This document shows, piece by piece, positions 7,741-13,448 of a DNA stretch of 13,448 nucleotides. A program made the position numbers and the translations under genes. This stretch comes from Bacteroidota bacterium (GTDB lineage Bacteria; Bacteroidota; Bacteroidia; NS11-12g; UBA9320): assembly GCA_947499775.1 (NCBI GenBank), contig CANMPY010000017.1, positions 1-13,448 of the forward strand, written 5' to 3'. How positions within the stretch are numbered: the first letter of the stretch is position 1; each line of letters opens with the position of its first letter. The notes beneath the pieces are model-generated. The model was given only the letters and a program-made list of their open reading frames with translations. It ran no database searches and had not been told where the DNA came from.

Positions 7741-7986
7741 ATCCTAAATAACACTATGGCGGAAGACTTTGCCATTTACCCAAACCCTATTGCCAATTAC
7801 GTGAACATTACTAGTCCTCTTATATCCGAGTTAATAGTGTATACAAGTACCGGCCAAGAGGTGCTTAATTTAAAAATAAATCAAAAAAATACACGCGTAA
7901 ATACAAGCCATTTACCGTGTGGGGTATATATTTTTAATATCAAAAACAAAACCACAAATAATTATTTCAGAATAATTAAAAACTAA
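6388..7986 (+). CDS. Ig-like repeats plus T9SS sorting domain (3' part of the CotH gene)
   Basis: This frame encodes 532 residues from its first ATG, but that ATG lies inside repeat 1. The frame is open from 6283, and the codons at 6352-6387 read KPRVVIFADKNA, matching the KPIVTITSNKDT that opens repeat 3. Six repeats of about 75 residues follow, each with a W in an FKWSPSTGL-like motif, TTYKV-type strands and usually two cysteines. The C-terminus (about residues 458-532) is a type A T9SS sorting domain: FAIYPNPIANYVNI, IVYTSTGQEVLNL, LPCGVYIFNI. It directs export across the outer membrane. Read alone, the product has no signal peptide and could not reach the T9SS. Joined to the CotH frame it gives a complete secreted protein of about 1,120 residues. 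The gene could be intact with a sequencing error, or a true mutant. Confidence 0.85.
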   Translation: MCKNQSLPLFADGLGNSFKWSPSTGLNTTTGHAVIATPNSTTTYKVVMQTKAGCKDSTSITLKVLPLPAKNISGNTTFCEGSFTQLTVSPGSKIYKWSPSTGLDTILGPKVKAKPTYNITYKVNITDSMGCKDSNMVLVKINKKPIVTITSNKDTLCKNDSILLTANGALTFTWLPATGLNQYTGNKVTVYPRNTTYTVIGTSDFGCLDTSTHSIFEYPNAPLAITATSSQICFGNPAWLTAEKGSNYTWAKTTDFNGSTSTIIQVFPKQNTNYKVYGLNRYGCADSANYTLTVFPEMNFSLSGDSAICIGESTNLKASGTYSYKWTPSTGLNNSDKASVIASPQKSIVYKVVATANLFCTDTNTIAIKVNDLPNLIVSPLADTIIEGQSTTIHFGGAKDYVWLPNTWLQFSADSVIASPPTSTNYLVTGTDSNRCSQSTNVFITVTEKIGILNNTMAEDFAIYPNPIANYVNITSPLISELIVYTSTGQEVLNLKINQKNTRVNTSHLPCGVYIFNIKNKTTNNYFRIIKN

Positions 7987-7999
7987 GTCAAGCTATGGA

Positions 8000-8027
8000 T
8001 TCCAAGACTATTTTTTTGGACTTGGAA
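8000..8027. terminator. Hairpin between convergent CotH/T9SS and MFS genes
   Basis: TTCCAAG (8000-8006) pairs with CTTGGAA (8021-8027) around a 14-base loop containing seven T. It overlaps the last codons of the MFS gene and lies 14 bases after the stop of the convergent surface-protein gene. It may end transcription from one or both sides, although neither outer flank has a clean T-tract. Confidence 0.35.
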
Positions 8028-9189
8028 CCTTAAAATTAAAATATATGCATAAAAAGCATGTCATGATACCGGTTATAAAAAAGGATGTTGAAGCCCCAAA
8101 ATAATACCAGATTATTCCAGCAAATGTGCTAGCAAACATAGCACAGATACTCTGAAACCCTGCAAATGTTCCAATAGCTGTTGCGGTATCTTTCCCATCT
8201 GTAATATTACTTATCCATGCCTTGCTAATGCCTTCGGTTGCAGCCGCATATAAGCCGTATCCAAAAAAAAGTATGAAGTAAATAACTGGATCGGTGTTAA
8301 ATGCCATACCTAAATACACCATCCCAAATACGATTAAGCCTGCAATATAAATTTTCTTTAATCCCAATTTGTCGGCTAAAATTCCAAGTGGAAATGCAAA
8401 AACGGCATAAATTAGGTTATAAAAAATATACGCTCCGATAACATGCGTATCGCTAAGTCCAGATTGTTTGAGGTGCAAAAGCAAAAATATATCTGAACTA
8501 TTAATTAAGGCAAATACTAATAAACCTGCAGTAAGTTTTCGATAAACCAAAGGGCTCGATTGCCAATAAGAAAAAAATGAAAAGAATGAAACCGTTTTTG
8601 CCCCCTCTTTTATTTTGTTTTTTTTATCCTTAAGGAGTAAAGATGCCAATACAGATAAAGCGCCTGGTATAATGGCTATTATAAATAAGGTTTTATAATT
8701 TTCGGGGTAATAGGATAAATAAATTAACGCTATTATAGGACCTATGGCAGCCCCCAATGTATCCATTGAGCGATGAAAGCCAAATACTTTACCCTTTGTA
8801 ATAGGAGTGGCTTCGTCCGACAACATTGCATCTCTAGCACCAGTTCTTATCCCTTTGCCAAACCTATCAAGGCTACGTGCAAAAAATACCCAAAGGGGCA
8901 AAATACAAATTGCCATCATCGGTTTTGAAATGGCACTAAGTACATAACCCACTTGAACAAAGGGGACGCGCTTGCCTGAGCTATCCGACCTTTTACCAAA
9001 ATATCCTTTACTAAGCCCAGCCACTGCTTCGGCCAAACCTTCTAAAATTCCAATATAAACAATTGAAAATCCTATGCTTTTTAAATATACAGGCATAATG
9101 GGATATAGCATTTCACTGGCTATGTCGGTAAACAAGCTGATGAATGATAAAATCCAAATGGTTCGGGTAAGAAATTTCAAGCATAACAA
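8008..9189 (-). CDS. MFS transporter
   Basis: The protein has up to 393 residues and is strongly hydrophobic, with the length and spacing of a 12-helix major facilitator in the inner membrane. The loop between helices 2 and 3 carries a motif-A-like segment (GYFGKRSDSSGKR, about residues 62-74). DRFGKGIRTGARDAMLSD (108-125) followed by FGFHRSMDTLGAAIGP marks the subgroup with the DRxGKGIRTxxRDA motif, whose substrates are mostly uncharacterised. The start is uncertain. The outermost start is TTG 9189, which overlaps a full -7 promoter box; an in-frame TTG lies at 9180, and the first in-frame ATG (residue 27) would remove helix 1. An out-of-frame ATG sits at 9185, and dropping one G at about 9178 would give MLKFLTRTIW, a natural N-terminus. 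It is transcribed toward the CotH gene and ends with the only TAG among the complete genes here. The substrate cannot be inferred. Confidence 0.88.
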   Translation of the reverse strand: MLCLKFLTRTIWILSFISLFTDIASEMLYPIMPVYLKSIGFSIVYIGILEGLAEAVAGLSKGYFGKRSDSSGKRVPFVQVGYVLSAISKPMMAICILPLWVFFARSLDRFGKGIRTGARDAMLSDEATPITKGKVFGFHRSMDTLGAAIGPIIALIYLSYYPENYKTLFIIAIIPGALSVLASLLLKDKKNKIKEGAKTVSFFSFFSYWQSSPLVYRKLTAGLLVFALINSSDIFLLLHLKQSGLSDTHVIGAYIFYNLIYAVFAFPLGILADKLGLKKIYIAGLIVFGMVYLGMAFNTDPVIYFILFFGYGLYAAATEGISKAWISNITDGKDTATAIGTFAGFQSICAMFASTFAGIIWYYFGASTSFFITGIMTCFLCIYFNFKVPSPKK

Positions 9190-9219
9190 ACGTATTTTTT
9201 TATTTCCACTATTGCTAAA
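9187..9219 (-). promoter_or_regulatory. Candidate MFS promoter overlapping the start region
   Basis: On the minus strand TACGTTTG (9194-9187) fully matches TAnnTTTG, with TTTA (9219-9216) 21 bases upstream. Transcription would begin near 9182, downstream of TTG 9189 and of ATG 9185. Either translation is leaderless from TTG 9180, or the match is fortuitous. Confidence 0.4.
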
Positions 9220-9337
9220 CTTTTATTGAGATAAAAAAATCAATTATTTAAAACGGTGTATGACTAAATAAAAAAAATCCTTATTAGATGTTGAAGAAAA
9301 AAAAATGACTTAAATTCGTATTTGAATTTTTCAATTT

Positions 9338-9553
9338 ATGAAAATCTGTTATTTTGGATTGCTTATGTTTATGTTTAAAATTAGTCATGCAGGCACGCCT
9401 TCTATGAATGATACTTCGTTACTCTATGGCATTGCACTCATACTTTTAGGGGGGCTACTTGGTGTGCCTTATGGAATTAAATTTATTAAAAATAAGATTC
9501 GTTCATCAAAGAACAAGTCGCATTCTTCACCCAATAAAATTGAACAACCCTAA
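9338..9553 (+). CDS. Small exported or membrane protein, unknown function
   Basis: This encodes 71 residues. The first 18 or so (MKICYFGLLMFMFKISHA) look like a Sec signal peptide with possible cleavage after SHA. A second hydrophobic segment at about 29-50 (LYGIALILLGGLLGVPYGI) is probably a transmembrane helix. The tail is polar and basic, rich in Lys, Ser and Asn. If the signal is cut, the mature protein is a single-pass membrane peptide of about 50 residues. No family is recognised. It is divergent from the MFS gene and stands alone. The real-gene call rests on clear signal-peptide and membrane organisation. A CGTATTTG (9317-9324) 13 bases before the ATG is a poor -7 match. Confidence 0.55.
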   Translation: MKICYFGLLMFMFKISHAGTPSMNDTSLLYGIALILLGGLLGVPYGIKFIKNKIRSSKNKSHSSPNKIEQP

Positions 9554-9842
9554 ATAAAGCAGGTGTTTTCTTTTTTAAAAGCTTCATTAAAAAGTTATAT
9601 ATCCTTTTAAAGTTCTGCGCAGTTTCATTGGTTGAATGGAAACTAATCAGAGCCTTAGTATTTCATATCCTATTAAAACTTAAATATAACACCTTTAGGA
9701 TGTTAGCAATTAATTCGTTTAATAATCCTTACTATGAAGTACGATTACTTTTTAATAGGCTTATATTTGTATAAGCGTACAAAAAGGATTTAACTGCCTT
9801 TGCTAGTATGACGCATAAACCTAAATAAAAGGGTGAATAAAT
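9554..9842. other. Intergenic region with a GC palindrome and a hairpin
   Basis: These 289 bases hold no convincing gene; reading frames starting at 9636 and 9700 give only 15 and 24 residues. An 8-bp palindrome CTGCGCAG (9615-9622) stands out in AT-rich DNA. An imperfect hairpin directly follows: AGTTTCATT (9621-9629) with AATGGAAACT (9635-9644), one bulged G and a 5-base loop. The hairpin could end the transcript of the small upstream gene or belong to an unannotated RNA. A promoter for the next gene is at 9762-9769. Confidence 0.35.
9762..9769 (+). promoter_or_regulatory. Candidate -7 element upstream of the 481-residue gene
   Basis: TATATTTG fully matches TAnnTTTG, but I see no good -33 element 19-21 bases upstream. 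The leader to ATG 9843 would be about 65-70 bases. It includes AAAAGGGTG (9827-9835), one of the few Shine-Dalgarno-like stretches in the window, ending 7 bases before the ATG. Confidence 0.4.
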
Positions 9843-11288
9843 ATGCTTAATCTAAAAGCTATTGTTAATCAGTTACCTACATCTATTTATAGGGCATTAG
9901 AGGAACAATTTATCCAAAGCAAAGCGCATAGCTATCTCTTTTTATTGCGTGCGTATAAAGAGAATACTTTAAGTGATGCTGACATTATTGAAAAACTTAA
10001 TGCAAATATCACGTCCTTTCATACCCTTAAGTCAAGGCTGTATTCAAAAATTCAACACCATTTGCTTGAAAACACATTCGAAAGCAAGGCATATCTTTTA
10101 AATCAGTTAGCAAATATTAATACCTACATATACCATACCCCTAATGAAACCGCTGACGCGATCTTAACAAAATTAGCAGAAGATATTAAGGCATACGACA
10201 TGCCAGGGTTGCGGATAGTTTACAGCGCTTTAAAGAAAATACATCGCAATACCCCAAAGTATTATGAGTATGCGAAATTGTACACTAAACACATGGATTA
10301 TATGATTGCGCTTGAAAAAGCAGAAGAGCTGTTAAGCAGTTTTATGCTCATCTTGGCTGAGTATAGTATGTCAAAAGCAATAGGGCTTTTAGAAATGTTG
10401 GAATTAATATTAAGCGAAATAAAAAGTATATACCACCTCAACCCATCCTATAGCATTGCCATTATTAAAAACATATCCCTTGTCCATATCCAGCTATTTA
10501 CTTCAATACAAAAGGATAAGGACGAATCAATTGTAGATTTATTGGAAGAAATTGAAGGATCAATTCTTAAATATCCCATTAATTCTGACCATCAAAATTA
10601 TGGTTTGATTGCTAATTTTTTAAGGTATGAATACTATACATTAATAAATGAACATAAAAAAGCACAACCCTATTTTGAAATTGTAAACACCGAAATAAAA
10701 TATTGGCTATTGCTGGATAACCTGTGCTTAAGCTACCATTTCTTATATTCCAAAATAATTAATTTTACGAGGCATCATGCAGATAAGTATCTTGGAATAG
10801 ACAATAATTTGGAGGACTTACTTTTTAATTCTAAAAACACCTTTACAGTGTTAAACCTACAATTTTATTACGCTATTTCAAAATTTTATACTGGTCAATT
10901 AAAAGAGGCTATAACCAGTTTAAATACTATATTAAATACTGTAAGTTTCAAATCAATCCTTCACATAGAAATTGAAGTAAAACTTACACTAGCCTATATT
11001 TACACTAAACAAAACGAAACCGAATTAGCCGAGGGGCTTATTCGCAGTATTTATCGCAAAATAAAAGGGCAAGATGCATATAACTATGAAAATGCGATTG
11101 TGTTTTCGAAGCTAATAAATTCCCTAATGGATTTTGATAATTCCAATGCAAGGAAACTGAAAATAATTAATTTAATTCGCCTATTTGAATTTGAAAACTT
11201 GGGTGACCGAAGCATCTTAAACTTCATGCGATCTGAACTCAATACGCTTAAAACGTTATTTGCTCCAACCGATCAAAAGAAATTATAA
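9843..11288 (+). CDS. Unrecognised helical protein with TPR-like repeats
   Basis: This encodes 481 residues that I cannot assign to a named family. There is no signal peptide or membrane helix, so it is probably cytoplasmic. The sequence looks almost entirely alpha-helical. The N-terminal region (about 1-80) has LYSKIQHHLLENTF preceded by a segment reading SKAHSYLFLLRAYKEN. From about residue 340 there are TPR-like pairs: FYYAISKFYTGQLKEAITSL, then LTLAYIYTKQNETELAEGLI. Such solenoids usually bind other proteins. It has its own upstream region, with a candidate promoter at 9762. It converges on an orphan receiver protein, and a secreted PKD-repeat gene follows. A scaffold or regulatory adaptor role is conceivable, but nothing in the sequence proves it. 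The ATG is the first in frame and has a weak Shine-Dalgarno-like AAAGGG. Confidence 0.8.
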   Translation: MLNLKAIVNQLPTSIYRALEEQFIQSKAHSYLFLLRAYKENTLSDADIIEKLNANITSFHTLKSRLYSKIQHHLLENTFESKAYLLNQLANINTYIYHTPNETADAILTKLAEDIKAYDMPGLRIVYSALKKIHRNTPKYYEYAKLYTKHMDYMIALEKAEELLSSFMLILAEYSMSKAIGLLEMLELILSEIKSIYHLNPSYSIAIIKNISLVHIQLFTSIQKDKDESIVDLLEEIEGSILKYPINSDHQNYGLIANFLRYEYYTLINEHKKAQPYFEIVNTEIKYWLLLDNLCLSYHFLYSKIINFTRHHADKYLGIDNNLEDLLFNSKNTFTVLNLQFYYAISKFYTGQLKEAITSLNTILNTVSFKSILHIEIEVKLTLAYIYTKQNETELAEGLIRSIYRKIKGQDAYNYENAIVFSKLINSLMDFDNSNARKLKIINLIRLFEFENLGDRSILNFMRSELNTLKTLFAPTDQKKL

Positions 11289-11302
11289 TTACAATACGCT
11301 CA

Positions 11303-11324
11303 CCAAAAAAATATATATTTTTGG
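11303..11324. terminator. Bidirectional terminator-like hairpin between convergent genes
   Basis: CCAAAAA (11303-11309) pairs with TTTTTGG (11318-11324) across an 8-base AT loop. It lies 14 bases after the plus-strand gene's stop and 22 bases beyond the minus-strand gene's stop. A-rich and T-rich arms let it act from either side. Confidence 0.45.
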
Positions 11325-11346
11325 CTGCAGTAGGCTTCCAATGGTC

Positions 11347-11763
11347 TTAAATAAATTTTAACTTTTCGCTCATTAACGGCTTACTTAAAAAAAGTATTTC
11401 GTTCTTAAAGCCCAAGCTCCTGCTCTTATCTTGCGGATTAATTGAGGAAGTAAGTATTACTATTTTGCATGTATTTATCGTTTTTTTTATCATAGATTCA
11501 AAATCCTCAATAAATTGAAATCCATCCATATCGGGCATATTTAAATCTACAAAAATTACATCGGGCATTAATATGCCCGCCATATCTTTAGTAATATTAA
11601 TATTCTGTAAAAATTCGAGTGCACTCTTACCACTAGTATTTATATAAATTTTTTCTGCAAATGCATTTCCTTCTATAACCTTTTTATTAATAAAATTATC
11701 CAAGGTATTATCGTCAACAAGCATGGCTATCGGATATTTGTATAAAGATTTTATTGTTTCCAT
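11347..11763 (-). CDS. Stand-alone receiver-domain response regulator (CheY-like)
   Basis: This encodes 138 residues forming one receiver domain with no output domain. Key residues are present: Asp17-Asp18 in MLVDDN, phospho-acceptor Asp73 in FVDLNMPDMDG, Thr105 in ILTSS and Lys128 in FLSKP. The DDNTLDNFINKKVIE start is typical of single-domain regulators in Bacteroidota. These act by protein-protein contact or as intermediates in phosphorelays. No kinase gene adjoins it, so its donor must be elsewhere. The last helix is short, ending eight residues after the SKPL turn, but I see no frameshift. It converges on the helical-protein gene and has its own promoter, with the -7 box ending 14 bases before the ATG. 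Confidence 0.9.
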   Translation of the reverse strand: METIKSLYKYPIAMLVDDNTLDNFINKKVIEGNAFAEKIYINTSGKSALEFLQNINITKDMAGILMPDVIFVDLNMPDMDGFQFIEDFESMIKKTINTCKIVILTSSINPQDKSRSLGFKNEILFLSKPLMSEKLKFI

Positions 11764-11777
11764 CGTACTTAATAATT

Positions 11778-11785
11778 CAAAAATA
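11778..11785 (-). promoter_or_regulatory. Candidate -7 element of the receiver gene
   Basis: On the minus strand this reads TATTTTTG, a full match to TAnnTTTG, ending 14 bases before the ATG. No clear -33 element is seen at the usual distance, and T/A richness makes chance matches easier here. Confidence 0.4.
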
Positions 11786-12000
11786 CTCTTGTTCTTTTCT
11801 ATTTTTTTGTTAATTTATGTAACCATCACCGTCAAACCATCCCTATTTAACGCATAGCCTCTATTTTTTACATTTTATAGCTATATTGGTCAATATTAAA
11901 TATATACAATTAAAATGGGTTTAAAATTCTATGTCTTTTTTTTGCAAATAATACAAATATCCTCCATTTCTTACATCGGTTAGACTTTCAAAAAGATAGG

Positions 12001-12032
12001 TTTAATTATAATTTTCCAATCCTCAACCTTTG
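12001..12032 (+). promoter_or_regulatory. Candidate promoter of the PKD-repeat gene
   Basis: AACCTTTG (12025-12032) matches TAnnTTTG except at the first base. TTTA (12001-12004) lies 20 bases upstream, the same arrangement as the HK and VWA promoters. The box ends 23 bases before ATG 12056. Confidence 0.4.
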
Positions 12033-12055
12033 TATTACTATTTAAAACTAAAAAA

Positions 12056-13448
12056 ATGCGTTTACTAAATAATCCATTCATACACTTTTATCTAAACAAT
12101 GTACTACTAAAAAAGTACGTAAAAAAAGTGGCATTGGTTCTTGTGTTAATTTGTATTACACATTTCGGAAAAGCACAATGCCAAAATTTAGAGTTGATGA
12201 GTACTAGCCTTGGGCAATGCCAGCCGGCATTATTTAAATGGGTTGTAAAAAATGCACCAGCAGGGTCAAGCTTTACATGGGATTTTGGCAGTAAGCCTCA
12301 ACAAGGCCGTGATACATTTTATGCGTTTATTCAAGCAGCCGGCAAAGTTTCGGTTTCGGTAACTATTAAATTTACAGACAACAGAATATGTACCCTTACA
12401 AAACCAAATTTTGTAGAGGTATTTGCCAAACCAATTCCTACGTTTTATTCATCACGCACAAAGCTATGTAACGGAGCAGATACCATAACGTATTTTGATG
12501 TTACTAAAAATTCGGTAAAACGCAGTTGGGTTATTGATGGCGTTAATTATAATAATGCCTTAGTTAAGCAGAACCACGCCTTTATATCCACTGGCATAAA
12601 AAAACTTTCGTTAATTGTAGAAGACCATAATGGATGCAAGGCCATTAAAGAATTTGATACTGTGGCCATCATTTATAAAAATATTTCAATTGATTTAATT
12701 GGCGACCACACAACAGGTTGCGTTTCGCAATCCGTAAAATTTAAACCTTTACTAAATAGTCAGGGAATAAAAATTACAAGCTATAAATGGACTTTCCCAG
12801 GTGGGTTTCCAGTAAACCAATACAGCGATAATCCTGACACAGTTAAATACAATACCGCCGGAATTTATTCGCCCAGTTTAGAAATTAAAGCCGAAAATGG
12901 TTGCATTAAGACTTTTATTAAACCCAACTATTTAACCTTTGGCCATAAAGATACCTTATCCATTAAAATTTCAGACACGGTTATATGTAAAGGCTTATCC
13001 ATTAGGGTTGAAAATATGGATAAGCAATTAAAAGGCGTGTTTACATGGAGCCTGCCTAAAACGGCTTCCTTTAACACCATCGACAAGTTTTCGTGTGAGG
13101 TTACATACAACAAAGCAGGCAAATACGATGTAAACGTGACCTATAATTACAATGGATGTATTGCCAATAAAACATTGATAAACGCCATCAGGATTAAAGA
13201 TGTACAGGCACAGTTTATATCAACCGATTATTACCACTGTTTGCTCCCACACACCGTTCATCTTACCAATTTATCAAAATCAGACGATCTGGGCAAAATG
13301 AAATATACTTGGAAGATTTTTTCGAATAACACCGTAGTGCATACATCTAATAATACCAACGACTCCTTTAAACTAACAGCAGAAGGCAATTATGATGTTT
13401 GGCTCGAAACCAAGCACGTTAATGGGTGTTCGGATATAATTAAAAGGC
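12056..13448 (+). CDS. Secreted PKD-repeat protein (partial, runs off the right edge)
   Basis: The frame opens at ATG 12056 and stays open for 464 codons to the window end, so the C-terminus is missing. A rather long basic N-region of about 24 residues precedes the hydrophobic stretch KVALVLVLICITHFGKA, and cleavage is likely just before QC near residue 41. The rest is a series of PKD or Ig-like domains of about 80-90 residues. The first has the PKD hallmark FTWDFG; a later one has YKWTFPGGFP with NPDTVKYNTAGIYSPSLEI. Pairs of cysteines and NGC-type turns recur. Proteins like this in Bacteroidota are usually large, exported by T9SS and sometimes linked to gliding or adhesion. Whether it ends in a sorting or gliding-type C-terminal domain cannot be seen here. 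Confidence 0.85.
   Translation, partial: MRLLNNPFIHFYLNNVLLKKYVKKVALVLVLICITHFGKAQCQNLELMSTSLGQCQPALFKWVVKNAPAGSSFTWDFGSKPQQGRDTFYAFIQAAGKVSVSVTIKFTDNRICTLTKPNFVEVFAKPIPTFYSSRTKLCNGADTITYFDVTKNSVKRSWVIDGVNYNNALVKQNHAFISTGIKKLSLIVEDHNGCKAIKEFDTVAIIYKNISIDLIGDHTTGCVSQSVKFKPLLNSQGIKITSYKWTFPGGFPVNQYSDNPDTVKYNTAGIYSPSLEIKAENGCIKTFIKPNYLTFGHKDTLSIKISDTVICKGLSIRVENMDKQLKGVFTWSLPKTASFNTIDKFSCEVTYNKAGKYDVNVTYNYNGCIANKTLINAIRIKDVQAQFISTDYYHCLLPHTVHLTNLSKSDDLGKMKYTWKIFSNNTVVHTSNNTNDSFKLTAEGNYDVWLETKHVNGCSDIIKR

Larger units (their letters stand above)
11764..12055. other. Divergent intergenic region, no gene seen
   Basis: These 292 bases separate the minus-strand receiver gene from the plus-strand PKD gene. 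I find promoter-like elements at both ends but no coding frame, RNA gene or strong hairpin between them. The middle (about 11820-12000) is AT-rich, with T-runs and a short CAAATA repeat that I regard as chance. Confidence 0.4.

Noticed and set aside
9636..9774. Mini reading frames of 15 and 24 codons in the gap before the helical-protein gene
   Set aside because: They are very short, without ribosome site or recognisable composition, and the second runs through the promoter box at 9762.
11940..11962. Short CAAATA repeat
   Set aside because: Two copies of six AT-rich bases are expected by chance in this intergenic DNA.
12928..13122. Minus-strand 64-residue frame within the PKD gene
   Set aside because: It is antisense to a continuous PKD-type coding frame, with no recognisable protein features.
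1..13448. CRISPR array, insertion sequence, tRNA or phage module
   Set aside because: No regularly spaced repeats, transposase or integrase motifs, tRNA-like folds or phage structural genes were seen on either strand.

Overview
The window looks like chromosome of a Bacteroidota bacterium. It is AT-rich, stop codons are nearly all TAA, and Shine-Dalgarno sequences are mostly absent. Several genes are preceded by the Bacteroidota -7 promoter element TAnnTTTG. Secreted proteins carry Ig/PKD-like repeats, and one ends in a type IX secretion (T9SS) sorting domain. I see no rRNA, tRNA, CRISPR array, transposase or phage gene. The genus cannot be named from this sequence.

Layout. Bases 1-232 hold the tail of a tiny lipoprotein-like reading frame and a perfect 12-bp inverted repeat. 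A VWA-domain lipoprotein (233-1381, minus) is divergent from a three-gene operon: a TPR sensor histidine kinase of the LytS/His_kinase type (1569-3491), a LytTR response regulator (3510-4259) and a small DUF3820 protein (4261-4497). The divergent intergenic region carries two opposed promoters. It also holds an exact 8-bp direct repeat with a 21-bp period, which is the geometry of a LytTR operator, just upstream of the VWA promoter.

Next is a large cell-surface gene read as two frames: signal peptide, P-domain and CotH kinase fold (4611-6335), then six Ig-like repeats and a T9SS sorting tail (6388-7986). Homology between the repeats continues upstream of the second frame's ATG, so these are very probably one gene split by a one-base frameshift near 6318-6333. 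A convergent MFS transporter follows (8008-9189, minus). Its start is uncertain because a promoter-like motif overlaps it.

The right part holds a small exported membrane protein (9338-9553), an unrecognised 481-residue helical protein with TPR-like segments (9843-11288), a convergent stand-alone receiver-domain protein (11347-11763, minus), and the first 464 codons of a secreted PKD-repeat protein (12056 to the right edge).

How they may work together: the kinase and LytTR regulator form a complete two-component system, and by geometry the VWA lipoprotein gene is its most plausible local target. The CotH and PKD proteins are independent surface or secreted proteins. I found no clear new defence or mobile system. 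The most useful leads are the candidate LytTR operator, the split CotH/T9SS gene, and the unassigned helical protein beside the orphan receiver.
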